Shown here piece after piece: positions 25,489 to 38,461 of a DNA stretch of 64,000 bases (position 1 is the stretch's first letter; each line of letters opens with the position of its first letter). The DNA comes from Terebella lapidaria. Lineage: Eukaryota; Annelida; Polychaeta; Terebellida; Terebellidae. The DNA is taken from NCBI GenBank assembly GCA_949152475.1, contig OX424561.1:26406481-26470480 (forward strand), in the 5' to 3' direction. The position numbers and the translations under genes were made by a program. Under the pieces are notes generated by a model that was not told where the DNA came from, made no database searches, and saw nothing but the letters and a program-made list of their open reading frames with translations.

Positions 25489-28285
25489 AATACATGAGAT
25501 ATGTATCTCAATGGCTGAAATGTTTCTGTGATGCCTGAAATATGTTGAATATGTGCAATTGTACCAGATAGGTGGAAGTATGGCTTTCCCTGGTTAGCTC
25601 CGTTGATATACACATGTATTAAAGAATGTACAAGATAGTATACCCACTGGCGGATTTAGGGGGGGGTGCACCCGGCGCGCACCCCCCCTATTGGGCCGTG
25701 AAAAAAGAGAAAAAAAGAAAAAAGAGAGAGCAAGAAGCTATAGGAAATTTGGGTATGCACCTACATGTAAGGAAATATAGGTGTAATTTTCCTCGTTTGA
25801 TATTTTTGACCGAGTGGGGAGGGGGGCAGGATATAATTTCAACAAAAAAATCTGTGACCCAGAAATATGTTAAGATGCATTACAGCGTTACATAGGCCTA
25901 ACATTCGTTGGTCAATAATTATGCAATTGATTGTCACTAAATTTGGAATTAATTTTTAAAATGTGCCAAATTTAGCATTCTTGTTTGTCATACAAACTTG
26001 AGAGTACATCTCGGGATAGTCCGGAATATATAGGAAATATGCACAGTTCGACAACTGATACTCAGAAAATCTTGCATGAAAATAGTGAATAGAGAATGAT
26101 AAGCTTGTCTACATTGCCGGTTACCACAGTATCTAGGCAAATACCAATGACGTCATCAGACTGTGTATAGAACTCGCCCACATGGCGGGCCGCTTTGAGG
26201 AAAAAAATGATTCGCCCGAATTTGAATCTTGATTTGGAAACTCAATTTGGGCACGTAATACACATTTTCAGACCCAAATTTGTACGATTTCTTATTCTAA
26301 TACTACTCAGAAGAAAGCTGCTGAAATGTACTAACAAATCATCACATAACTAGGCGCTCTGTCAATACCAGCGACAAGACCATCTCCTCATCACTCCTTA
26401 TATCACAGCGCCTTTGTCGTCAAATATCATACTGACATACATCTAATGATAATACACCAGTGGGGATTTCAATGGCAGCGTGATGTATTTGATGCCTGAC
26501 TTGGTCCACTGGACAAACAACAGACGATCTGGATGGCTCTCAATGTCTGAAGGATGTCCAATGGACCAAGGAGGTCATCAAGATTCACACTGCCCTTGGA
26601 ATCTCCATTTTTACTGTCATTTTCACTCTGTCATCCATATTATTTATAGATGCCCATGGATTCATAATGGGAATCAATTGAAGGTCACTCATTTGGGCAT
26701 GTACAGGGAGTCCCTTTTGCAGTGCCCCCTCCCTCCCCATTGGGAATCTTCCTCTCACAGAAGTGTATCATTACCATACTGACATTATATGTACGATCAT
26801 AGAGCTAATGGTGTGACCAACATAAGTATATATTCGGAACAACTTTAATGACGGCTAAAAGGGAGTTAACTATCAACTTCTAATTAGGGAATGTGTTGAT
26901 TTGGTACGAGTGGGAATTGGAACACATAAATATTCAGTTTGCATGCATCATTCTAGGCCTCTATAAAATTGCCGCTAATATTTCCATCACGCAAAACTTA
27001 CATTAGATAGTCCTGCTCATTTTCTTTTAGTTACGTTTATAACTTCTCTAGTATTATAAAACGAACGACTCACATACACAGCGAATAATAAAAATTGGGA
27101 AATATTTTGTTCAACAAAGACCTGGACATTAGTGGAATTAGGGATGTGTTTGGGCTATGTATCAATATTTCATCGTTGCAAAACATGTGTTCTGATCGCC
27201 ACATGAGGTGCCATGAAAAAGCTTAGAATCAACCACAGAGCATCTAGACCCTCCAGCTTCTGGGACCCCAGACCCCACGCCTATTGGCTAGGACTCTCTC
27301 ATTACCACTCTGCAAACCGGTCATTCTCAACGGCTAAATGGACATGTTAATAGTACACGCGAAATATCAGCCGATGTTAGTCCAGCCTCTACATGTACAC
27401 GTACGTTGAAAAATGCGATTCTTTTCATCGATTTGCCGAATTTTATTAGCGGTTCAATAACAATGAGAATAGCCGGATCAGACCTCTATCAAGAAAGCAG
27501 TTTAACTACGTCAAGTTGTCCGTGTAGTGCAGCGCCACACAGTGGTTTGTACTGGCCACACTGGACACGGGATCATAAACTCCTTCAGCACTTCGATGTG
27601 TCCATTTGAGCTTGCCCGGACAGGGCCGTCATGCTCTTCCGACTTGGAACGTTCACGCCCGTCCCTGGTGCATTATTAGTGTACATGTATGTTGGGCCTA
27701 TGTACTATATTTGAGGTATGGGAGTTTGAATGCAATGATTGATAAGATACCCAGATAATAAAAGGATTTATGACCGTCTTTGCTGGATGTAAAGTTATTT
27801 GATTTGACTTTGTAAAGTTCGACTCGATAAAGATTCTCCACGATGAAGGTTATGAGAGCGCCAGCATCTGTGAACTATAATTGTAGTGTCCTTACATCTA
27901 TAGCCACAACACGTTACAATGCCACAGTGCTTCCCTTACTCAGAAGGTATGGCACCGATGTAATGTTCGGCAACCCCACGATAAAGAGGTCTATCCTGTT
28001 AATGAAGTCTTATGAATGCACCAGTACCTGAGCGCTATAACTGTGGTGTCACTACTTATGTAGCCACAACACGTCACTAGGCTACATCTTTTTCCTGAGA
28101 CTTACCAACACGACAATATTGAAATCCAGACTCATATGGTGGTAGTGAATAGCCAATCACTTTCAATGCACAACACACAATGCTACATGTAGTACCTGCT
28201 TCTATCACCAGTTGGATCATTAGTAGTTGACCACAGCTCGCTGCATGATTCGATGAAGTGTTGTGAGTTCTCTCTTTCTACAATG
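25489..28285. other. Gene-poor interval
   Basis: No gene was recognised here. It contains one end of a GC-tract element at about 25650-25690 (GGCGGATTTAGGGGGGG then GCGCGCACCCCCCC), a 16-bp imperfect hairpin at 26499-26568 (CTTGGTCCACTGGACA and its complement), and an imperfect tandem duplication of about 185 bp at 27845-28080 recognisable by repeated GCCACAACACGT. Confidence 0.5.
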
Positions 28286-28602
28286 CTAAAAACGTTTGTG
28301 CCAGGCTAAAAAAAAAGATTAATTGAATTCTAGAATGGTTTGTGCCATGCCTAAAAGGTTTGTGCCATGCTAAAAGAGTTTGTTCCGTGCAAAATAAATT
28401 CTGCCATGCTAGAAAGGTTTTCGCCATACTAAGAAGGTTTCCACCATGCTAAAAAAAGTTTCCGCCATGCTAGAATGGTTTGTGCCATGCTAGGAAGGTT
28501 TGTGATGTGCTAACAAGGTTTTTGCCACGCTAAAAAGTTTCTGCCATACTAAGAAGATTTTCGCAATGCTAAGAATATTTCCGTCATGCTAAAAGCGTTG
28601 AT
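28286..28602. repeat. Minisatellite of about 20 bp, block 1
   Basis: About 16 degenerate copies of a unit like GGTTTGTGCCATGCTAAAAA. A related block lies at 29450-29620. Confidence 0.85.
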
Positions 28603-29449
28603 GACATGTAGGCAATGATGACGCACACTACTGTTGCACTTTTATTGTACGTTAAGACAAGTAAATCTGGAACACATGGACAAGGACAACAAGCAAAACA
28701 GCAGAAAAACACATGTACGCGATATAGCATAATATTTGTCCCATTAATCGAACACACTGATCTACATATTGAAATGATCTATATAGGTATAGAAACACAT
28801 TGATCTATTATATAGCCGATATATTATACAGAATTGTGCTAAATATTATACAGTATTTGGCGATCTTCAGCTATAATAATTGTTCTAAATGCAGACAATG
28901 TTCAATATACAAATATTCTATTCTGAATAAAACTATATTATGAATACACTATAATCAGAAGCATTTACATGTATTTACAACAATGTGAAACGCCATGAAG
29001 TCCACAAAATTTCATTCCATACATCAAACAATGGTGACATAAAAAGTTCAATATTTTGTCTGTTGTACACTGCTCAGTTGCCTGCTGCCAACTGACCATT
29101 AGCTCAAGACTACTGTGCTCACTGAACCATGAACCCTTATAGTAACACCAGCCAATACAAAGTAATGTCCGTGCGTTACAGCAGTGCATACCCACTAGGG
29201 CCCAAGTATCACACTGCGCCTTAATACTGCTCGTCCACTAAATGAATGCCATTTACACCATAGAAATATACCCGATTCTATGATTTAATCCGTCTGTCAC
29301 CTTTTTAATCCTTATTGAATATAGAGGAAGACGCAGGATATGATCCTTGGGCCCAAACGGCCCACACACACACACATGAAATACAATACACAAAGAAATT
29401 ACAGGACCACAAAATCACAAAAGAAAATATACACTTCAAAATAATCAAC

Positions 29450-29620
29450 AGCCATGCTAGAAATGTTTATTCCATGCTAGAAAGTTTGTGCCGTGCTAAA
29501 AAGGTTTATGCCGCGCTAAAAATTTCTGCCACGCTAAGAAAGTTTTTGACATGCCAAGAAGGTTTACGCCTTGCTAAAAAGGTTTCTGCCATTCTAAAGA
29601 CGTTTTCGCCCGTGCTAAAA
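29450..29620. repeat. Minisatellite of about 20 bp, block 2
   Basis: About eight copies of the same degenerate unit (GTTTxTGCCATGCTAAAAAG-like) as at 28286-28602, separated from it by 850 bp of unrelated AT-rich DNA. Confidence 0.8.
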
Positions 29621-29797
29621 ACTCGGCGGAATGGTTAACAAATTCGCTGAAAAGTATTGTCTTGAATTCAAACTTTGTTTGAACGAATTAGTTTACAAAC
29701 TGGGCGCATTGGTTTACAAACTCGGCGGTAACTCTTTCTAGAATTCAAACTTGGCGGATTGGTTCATAAACTACTTGGCACCATAGGGCCACGGTAA

Positions 29798-29834
29798 TAC
29801 CAAGGATCCTATAACATATATAGGATCCTTGGTA
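29798..29834. repeat. Perfect 16-bp stem hairpin
   Basis: The stem TACCAAGGATCCTATA is followed by a 5-base loop and its exact complement. It is of MITE-remnant type; function unknown. Confidence 0.7.
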
Positions 29835-30130
29835 GTACTAGTAATCAGATGAATTTTATGCCATTATATATATATATATTCACAATCATGCCATTATGCT
29901 TTCATTTATGATACTATTCTAAGAGGCTCAGCATTCAGCACGTTCCAACTTATGAGACATGTAATTGTGCCATCATTATCTAGCCTACAGGTTCGACATC
30001 TATTCACAGGTTTGATTTGCGCATTTTTTACACAACCATGAATGCAACGATTCAGAGTTCCCACATCGAAATCAGATCTTTACAGCTTTGATGTTGTGAA
30101 AATCAACTGATGACAAATTATATTGATGAT

Positions 30131-31216
30131 CTACATGTGTACATCGTAGTTTTCTTCGACGGACACTCTCTGTTGCTTGGTGTATGATTCGGCCGTATCA
30201 GTGTCTGTCCCGGTGCGATTGCATTGGGTACAGCATGCAGCTCCGTCCGGCAACAGATGGCCAAGGGTTTTTCTGAAGTTGGACGAGCAGGCCACGTACA
30301 AGAAGAAGTTGACCGCGTGGTTAGCGACGTTGCAAAGTTCGACTACCTCGAGTATGGTGTGATGCACGCTCGCCGACGGCCCGAACTGACTCCCGCGCGA
30401 GACGACCAGCAGGATGAGCACGTTGTTTGGCACGGTCAGCACAACGAACGCCATAGAGATGACCACCACGACGACAGTGATACGCTGGAGGCTGCGGCCT
30501 CCAAGGGACGCACTGCTAGCGGCCGTCTTCGCCAACGTGCGTCTGTTGAGTTGCACGACGATGGCAACGTTTAGCGCGAGGATGACGCTGGCTGGAGCGT
30601 AGCAGTAGGCCGCGTTGAAGATGAGGTACATTCCCTGCGTGGTGTACCAGTTGTGGTAGCCGGCCCGAATGGGACAGACCTTGCTAGGAGGAACAGGCTC
30701 GAAGGCGGCCAGCGCGTAGGCCACCCAACCATACGACAACAGGAGAATCAAAAGGATGACTAGGGCTGTGCGTCTAGGAGTGAGGAGGATACGGCTCTTG
30801 ATGGGCGCGAACACGGCAACCACGCGGTCAGTGGTGACGCCCACTATGATCCAGGCGCTGGCGGTGTGCGTGCCTCCATACAGGAATATCTGAGCGTTGC
30901 ACATGTTGAGTAGGCCGGGGATTGACCGACCGAAGAAGCCTTGGAGCACGTGCTCGTTGAGCAAGACGATGAGCGTCAGGGTGTCGACTACCGCTAGTGT
31001 GGCCATGTAGGCTGCCGAAGATTTCTTGCGCCATTCTTTCGTCATCATCGTCGCGAAGGAGATGGCGTTACCGATGACGCCGATGGCAACGACGAGACTG
31101 ATGCCATATTTGGACAAGTCGCCATGGTCGTTAGCGAACACAGACTTGCTACTGTCCAAGGTACTGTTGCCATCCACCGGTGGCTTCGTAACGGACATCG
31201 TAACGTTCTCACTCAT
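30131..31216 (-). CDS. Class A (rhodopsin-like) G protein-coupled receptor, intronless
   Basis: A single-exon frame of 361 residues, the usual size of a peptide-type receptor. N-glycosylation sites lie at N4 and N17. Seven hydrophobic helices fall near residues 36-58, 68-90, 106-133, 150-172, 195-222, 245-272 and 285-310. Family landmarks are GN at 49-50 (helix 1), LAVVD with D78 (helix 2), C106 and C181 for the extracellular disulphide, DRV at 130-132 in place of DRY, LTVP with P263 in helix 6 (the CWxP tryptophan is absent) and NFFLY at 303-307 in place of NPxxY. Cysteines at 328-332 could anchor the tail. The NFFLY form resembles FMRFamide-type and related orphan peptide receptors, but the ligand cannot be inferred. 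The first Met is chosen because no earlier in-frame Met leads the frame and the N-terminus is of typical length. Confidence 0.9.
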   Translation of the reverse strand: MSENVTMSVTKPPVDGNSTLDSSKSVFANDHGDLSKYGISLVVAIGVIGNAISFATMMTKEWRKKSSAAYMATLAVVDTLTLIVLLNEHVLQGFFGRSIPGLLNMCNAQIFLYGGTHTASAWIIVGVTTDRVVAVFAPIKSRILLTPRRTALVILLILLLSYGWVAYALAAFEPVPPSKVCPIRAGYHNWYTTQGMYLIFNAAYCYAPASVILALNVAIVVQLNRRTLAKTAASSASLGGRSLQRITVVVVVISMAFVVLTVPNNVLILLVVSRGSQFGPSASVHHTILEVVELCNVANHAVNFFLYVACSSNFRKTLGHLLPDGAACCTQCNRTGTDTDTAESYTKQQRVSVEENYDVHM

Positions 31217-31219
31217 CTC

Positions 31220-33350
31220 GTTCTCACTCTGGTGCGGTGCAGGAGTTGTATGATACCGATACGCAACTTATCAATGACTTTGTTTGGTGTTGACCGATAC
31301 TCTATATAGTATAAAACTATACTAGTAATTCATGAGCCTACGCATTTGCTTTTATACCCCGTCTCGTGTCATGGACAAAGACTGGTAAAGGGGCAACGCG
31401 GATCCGATATATATAAGTGTAAGTAACATACGAATTGGCTTTATTGTATTGTGTTGAATCCATACATAACATGAGATGTGGTAGAGACTACATGCATTGA
31501 AGTAGGGATATCCTGCGCCATAACATGAATGATGCTGCCTCAACTTCCTGTCTAATAAGACAAGATGAAAGACAGCACGAGATGACACAGCACGCATAAT
31601 TACAACCATTAGTGGTTCCTCTGTATCCCTACTTGGCACACTACGTCATAATGACAAATTGATTCACAGCCACTGCAAGGAAGATGGTGGTGTACTTATT
31701 AGATAAGATTTTTCACGCCGGAAAGTTGTTGATTCTTAGAAATAAGTGCTCCAAGTATAATGGGATATATGTCCAATTACCGTCGACGTATTGTAAAGTT
31801 CACAGTGTGAACGACAGTAACATCACTAATACTAAACACAGAAGGCATTATGCAGCGAAAATGATAGCAATATAATTTGTTCAGCAAGGTAGGCCAGCAT
31901 GTATGCATGTAGCCTACACCCTTTCAAAGTGCGATTTCTGACGTTCAAGGCCAATCAAGCAATTTATTTTGTTAAAATGCTAATCAACCCTCCGAGTGCA
32001 ACCTTATTTCACATACACCGAGTGCTTCCTGGGTTTTTCAGGCCCAGTCCCCTTGCAACAGCCGTATCACTGTTCGGGAACATGGGGTGATGTCCTGATT
32101 ACCTGCTTCGAACGTAATGTTTGCTTTATCCGAGGAAATTGTTAGAAATCGTATATTATTATTTTAATCTACTACTGGATACGCCAAGTGACTGACTCGA
32201 GTGACAATATTTAGTCACCATATCCCGAGAAAGACGCTGGAACAGCAATATATGATCAATTTTTCAAATATCCCAAATTAGGGGGAAAAAATGTTAATGG
32301 CGAAGAAAGAATTTTGTTTTGGCTAAAGATAACTTAAAACGAATATTGACTTGATCTTAGAAAAATATTTTTCGCCCGTAGACCGATTCAAGGGCAACGA
32401 ACTTATACAAACCGCAATGGGGAGTCTTATGCATCAATCAGAAAAAAAGTTATCAGACAAATAAGTGTCCGCCATAGTTCAAAAATGGCCTCCAATTCCA
32501 AAAATGGGCATTTTTCATTTAAAAAAACCAGCTGCCACTTTGGAAAAACAATGACTCACAATCGGCATGTCGTGACCGGGATTCCATAGTTGTCTTATGC
32601 ATAAATTAGCAAAAAAGTTATCAGACAAATAAATAGCCGCCAAAGTCCAAAAACGGCCGCCAAATCCAAAAATCATGTCATTTTTCGCCAAAAACACAGC
32701 TGCCACTGAAAAACAATGCGAAATAAAAAATATATGAAATATGTTTAGTTATTCTTGTGCAGATTCTCAGAAAAATTGTAAACTTCGAAGATAAAATGGT
32801 GACGGACGGACGTCTGCACGGAAAGGGTTGACCCATGTTCAATTTCCTATCTAATCAGCCCCTAATTTTTCGAAATTAGCCCCCAAGTTCTCAAAAATGG
32901 CTCATAAGCCAAAATGTCGGTCTAAACAGCAGTCCCCTGAACCCTCGATGTTTGCGCGGCTTAGACTTTGTAGGCGGGGACCAAGCAAGGCTTGTACGTA
33001 CATACGTACCAATGGGTTATCGGACCGTATGATACCGCAGGTACCATTAAAATGGCACCCGGAGTGGTGATAGACCATTATATTTCGATAATTTTCAACA
33101 ACCTAGCTGTGGCAAAAAAAAACTGAATATATGACGGAGCTGTCCGTCATCCGTGATCATGGTGCAAATCAAATCAATCAATCAATCAATCAATCGATCC
33201 ATGTATGTCACGGGACACAGACACAAGTTGTCACGGGCAATTCAGCATCAAATGATAAATATGGGTAGTTCATCATTGCAATAATGTCGTCAGAAATTAG
33301 GCCAATTTCGCAGTAATTATATAACTTGTGCCTCAGTTCATCTTGTCAAG
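31220..33350. other. Gene-poor interval with a reversed family A' fragment
   Basis: No gene seen. About 32250-32860 contains, on the minus strand, the blocks 'TTCGTTGCCCTTGAATCG' and 'GGCGGCCATTTTTG' of the family A elements, so this is a degenerate copy in opposite orientation. A (TCAA)n microsatellite lies at about 33165-33195. Confidence 0.55.
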
Positions 33351-33353
33351 AGT

Positions 33354-33433
33354 TAGGCCCAGGTGCCGCTAGTTCACCATCTGCCCACCAGGGCCCTGGT
33401 GGGCAGATGGTGAACTAGCGGCACCTGGGCCTA
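33354..33433. repeat. Perfect spacerless 80-bp palindrome
   Basis: The left arm 33354-33393 (starting TAGGCCCAGGTGCCGCTAGT) and the right arm 33394-33433 are exact reverse complements with no loop, meeting at GGG|CCC. The flanks show only weak further symmetry. It could be a foldback element, a recent inverted duplication or a library artefact. Confidence 0.97.
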
Positions 33434-33847
33434 GTCAAGGACAGATTTCACTAATTCCTTCGGCCATACAAAACAATGATAAAAAGCCCAAATTCAAGTC
33501 TCCATAGCTCCGTCCCAGAACAAGATAAACCTTAGCAGTTTATATACAAAACTAGCCAATTCATTTCCTGATCTCACTGTAGTAAGGAAAATATATGTTG
33601 ATAAATTGGATTTTTTGCTACAGCTCGAATTCTGAGGGTACCCCCTTAAAACGACTGATTTTCATGCCTGACAACCCATATATATCGTTCGCCATCAGAG
33701 CCGTTCTGTGCGTGCTGTGGTCTTGAAACTCTTCGTGTGCAATGCCAACCAGCCTGGGTCAACAACCAGCCATAGCAAAATATCCCCCACCATTCTGCGG
33801 GGGATCAAGGGCATCCCCCGTTTTCAAAATAGGGAATTCTCTGACTG

Positions 33848-33913
33848 TAACGGATATGACGCAATATCATTGGTGTTGTGTAACGGATATGACGCAATAT
33901 CATTGGTGTTGTC
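33848..33913. repeat. Tandem duplication, two 33-bp units
   Basis: Two identical adjacent copies beginning TAACGGATATGACGCAATAT. Confidence 0.9.
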
Positions 33914-35060
33914 ATGCCTCAAGAGTGGGCTAGCAGGGTTGAAATGACCAATTATTGGCTGCATTTAAATCAATGTTAAATTGGGCAACTTCGGGTGTGC
34001 GTTTCACCTTCCCCAAAAAAAATTAGGGCTTAGCGGTTGACAGGGTGTGATAGTATAATCACAGTACTTCAATAAAATTTAGGTCACTATAGAGCATGAT
34101 AGTACCAATTTTTCATAAAATGACGTTGAATAGGACCCCTGTCAATTTAGCTCGTTTTCAGATCGCAATTGCCGACATAGCATACATTCAGCAAAACCTT
34201 TCTCTACTCCAAATCCCAGGAAATACCATCGGAATTTTTGCTTTTCCCAAAACCAGACTTCCACACACGCAAAATAAACCAGCAGGTGGATCAATATCGC
34301 TTCGCGTTGTCTCCCTAGGCAACCATACATCTGGCGAAATGACGTCACTTAAAACGGAATCCTCAACGTGTGAGGCATCCCCAGGTCTATTCCTGGCTTC
34401 TACCCAGCATTTTCACGAAAGGCGGCGCTCCAGCACCCGTCTTTCACACAATTCGTCCTTTGCATTCTGGGATACCGAAAATAGTTCCAACATGGATGCC
34501 TCTATGAATCGAAATAAGTTTGAATGTTTGTGATATTTTGTTACAGACAGGACATATTGTCGAAAGCTATACAATTTTTAAAGAGATTATGATAGAATAT
34601 CCCTAGTAGCGGTGTCCGTGGCAATTTTTAGAGCCTCTGAAAAATCCATGGCTGAGTCATGACTGGCGGGTCGATCCATGCAAAACAAGATATCACGTGC
34701 TCGTGTTTACAAAACGCGCATTAATACGGACTATTTGTTACCGCGCATTGACACTGTCCCCCGATTCAGGGGACCAGAGAATCGGTTATTACAAAGACCG
34801 GTGCTTCGGAGTGCCGTCCGGTGGACAAAACGAGTGGGCTAGTAATTGACATCACACCAACACTGCTACTTCGTTCCATATAATTTTTAGAGGACGAAGT
34901 ATTCGCGGTGTTTTGTTTTTTTGCTGGCTGCCCAAAGTTAGGTGTTCGTTAGGAGCTTTTGAAATTTTAGTAGGCCTATGGTTCGAAAACCTGTCTTCGA
35001 AATTTACAGTCAAATCTTGGCAGGGAATAAAATGTGCCGAATTTTGGATTTGTTGGCCAT
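33914..35060. other. Interval without recognised genes
   Basis: A plus-strand frame of 145 codons (34096-34533) exists, but it has no recognisable domain, helix pattern or splice context. I see no other structure. Confidence 0.4.
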
Positions 35061-36400
35061 TTTTGGGTTACGGACCTTTGGTCTGATAACTATTGGCAGG
35101 CTGTTGCGTCCGTATGTCCGTAAATGTTTACACAAAAATACCTAAAAAAATTTCCAATAAGGTTTTTTTAGTTTTTAAATGGCAGCCATTTTCGATGAAA
35201 AATGCTTGATTTTGGCATTTTGACGGTCGTTATGTCAAAATCTGTTCAGTATTTTTTTTCTAATTGATCCGTAAGACTCCTCATATGTAGCCTACCCCTG
35301 TGATGCGTATAAGATTCGTTGGCCTTGAACCGCTCAAAATGGGACGTTTGCATGTTAATTTCTCCTATGTTTTTATAATGGGACACACAATTCCTAATAT
35401 CTCACTTAATATAGAGATTAGATATTAGGGAATAATTGTGGACATATAGGAAATGATATATGCTGAATATTCTCATGACCTTGAACTTAACCTTTGTCTG
35501 TATTTTCAAGGTCAGAGCACAAAATGGCCAATATCTCGCTTATTATCGACTACAACTTAGGAATCAATTGTGGAATACGGGGAATGATATATGCTGAATA
35601 TTCTTGTGACCTGGAATTTGACCTTTGACCTCATTTTCGAGGTCAGAGAATAAAGTTAATATCTCGCTTATCATCGACTTTACAGCTTAGTAACCAATTT
35701 TGGACATATGGGAAATGTTATATATTGAAAATATTTTTCTCATGAACTTGTACTTGACCTTTGACCGTATTTTCAAGGTCAGAGCACAAATGGCTAATAT
35801 ATCGCCTCTTATCGACTTTACAGCGTAGGAATCCACAGTGAACATATAGGAAATGATATATGCTGAAAGTTCTCGTGACCTTGAATTTGACCTTTGACCT
35901 CATTTTCAAGGTTAGAGAACACAGTGGATAATATATCGCTTATTTTCGTCTTCACAGCTTAGGAATCAATTGGGGACATAGATAAAATGTTATATGCCTA
36001 ATATTCTCATGATTTCGAATTTGACTTTTGACCTAAGTTTCAAGGTCACAGGACAAAATGGTTAATATCTCGCTTAATATCGACTTTACAGCTTGGGAAT
36101 AAATTGTGGACATATAGGAAATGATGTATGCCGAATATTTTGATGACCTCGAATTCAACCTTTGACTTCATTTTCAAGGTCAGAGCACAAAATGGCTTAT
36201 ATGTCACTTATCATCGACTTTACAACTCAAGAATCAATTGTGGACATACAGGAAACTATATATATGCTGAATATCCTTGTGACCTTGAATTTGACCGGTG
36301 ACCTTCTTTTCAAGGTCACGGGACGAAAGGACTGATACATGTATCTAAAATATAGAACATATATTGTCTGGTAGCCTACCTTAGCTTTTAGGCTAATTTT

Positions 36401-38098
36401 TAGGTTACCGGACCTTTGGTCCGATAACCTATTGCCGTGGCGTTGCGTCCGTTTTCCGTCGTCCGGCGTCCGTCGTCCGTCGTCCGTTCACATTTTTATC
36501 TTTAAAGTATATGATCGAATCTTTCTGAAATTTTGCACAAAAATACCTAAAAATATTTCAAGGAAAGGGTTTTTTTAGTTTTTCGATTTTCGCATTTTTT
36601 TCAAAATGGCGGCCATTTTCGACGAAAAATGCCTGAGTTTGGACTTTGGCGGCCATTTTCTCAAAAACTATTCAGTAACTTTTTTTCTTTTTGATACACA
36701 ACACTCCTCATATGTACTCCTGTGATGTGTATAAGTTTCGTTGCGCTTGAATCGCTCGAAGTGGCCCATTTTGGGCCAAACTTGGCCCAAATGGGACTTT
36801 CCCATGTTAAATTTTCCTATGCTTTATAAAGGGACACATTATGCCTTATATCTCACTTAATATTGAGATTAGAGACTAGGAATCAATTGTGGACATATAG
36901 GAAATGATATATGCTGAATGTTCTCGTGACCTTGAATTTGACCTCTGACCTCAGTTTCAAGGTCAAAGAACAAAATGGCTAATATCTCGCTTATTATCGA
37001 CTTTACAGCTTAGAAATCAATTGTGGACATATAGGAAATGAAATATACCGAATATTCTGATGACCTTGAATTTGACATTTGACCTCATTTTCAAGGTCAC
37101 AGGACAAAATGGCTAATATCTCACTTTTTATCGACTTTACAGCTTAGGAATCAATTATGACCATATAGGAAATGATATATGCAGATTATTGTCATGACCT
37201 TGAATTTGACCTTTGACCTCATTTTCAAGGTCACGGGACAAAATGGCTAATATCTCACTTATTATCGATTTTACAGTTTAGGGATCAATTGTGGACTTGT
37301 AGGAAATGATATATGCTGAATATGCACGTGACCTTGAATTTGACCTTTGACCTCATTTTCAAGGTCACGGGACTAAATGGCTAATATCTCGCTTGTTATC
37401 GACTTTACAGCTTAGGAATCAAATGTGGACATATAGGAAAGGATATACACTGAATATTCTGATGACCTTAAATTTGACCTTTGACCTTATTTTCAAGGTC
37501 ATAGCACAAAATGGCTAATATCTCGCTATTATCGATTTTACAGGTTAATAATCAATCGTGGACATATAGGGAATGATATATCCATAATATTTTTGTGACT
37601 TTGAATTTGACTTTTGGCCTCATTTTCAAGTTTTTTTAATACATAACACACCTCATATGTACTCCTGTGATGTGTATAAGTTTCGTTGCGCTTGAATCGC
37701 TGGAAGTGGGCCTTTTTGGCCCAAACTCGACCCAAATGAGACTTTTCCATGTTAAACTCTCCTATGCTTTATAATGGGACACATTATGTCTAATATCTCA
37801 CTCAGTATTGAGATTAGACACTAGAGATCAATGTGGACATATAGGAAATTATATATGCTAAACATTCTCATGACCTTGAATTTGATCTCATCTCCAAGGT
37901 CAGAACACAAAATGGTTAATATCTTGCTCATTGTCGATTTTGCAGCTTAGGAATCAATTGTGGACATGAAATGATATATGCTGAATATTCTTGTGACCTT
38001 GAATTTGACCTTGTTGTCAAGGTCTCAGGACAAAATGGCTAATATATAGAATGTAAAACATTGTCCGGTAACCTTTCTTAGCCCTTGGGCTAATTTTT
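36401..38098 (+). repeat. Complete-looking family A element copy
   Basis: It is bounded by a left hairpin signature at 36401 and a right signature ending near 38098. It contains a (CCGT)n-like run, the GGCGGCCATTTTCGACG segment and about eight satellite units. A second 'CTCCTGTGATGTGTATAAGTT' start at about 37655-37780 inside it suggests internal duplication. Confidence 0.75.
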
Positions 38099-38461
38099 TT
38101 TCAACATGTGTTTAGACATTTCTTTGGGTGACAATTTTAGCCTAAGCCACTTTGCTCTTGAACTGTCAGTCTTTCTCTAAATTTTAGGTTACCGGACCTT
38201 TGGTCCGTTAACCTATTGGCATGGCGTTGCGTCCGGCGTCCGGCGTCGGCGTCGGGGTCGTCCACATTTTTATCTTTTTTGTTTACAGACCAATCTTTCT
38301 GAAATTTTGCACAAAAATGCACAAAAATAATTCAAGAAGGAGGTATTTTTTAGTTTTTTGATTTTCACAATTTTTTTCAAAATGGCGGCCGTTTTTGTCG
38401 AAAATCGGCCAATTTTGGACTTTGACGGTCGTTTTCTCAAAATCTGTTCAGTAACTTTTTT

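Noticed and set aside
25640-25700. GC-rich GGCGGATTTAGGGGG / GCGCGCACCCCC motif as a possible complete transposon
   Set aside because: It looks like one end of a common invertebrate repeat, but I could not find a matching second end.
30177-30602. Plus-strand frames opposite the GPCR
   Set aside because: Shadows of the GC-rich receptor exon; the minus-strand frame has all seven helices.
34096-34533. 145-codon plus-strand frame
   Set aside because: No recognisable domain or splice context; kept only as a note on the interval.
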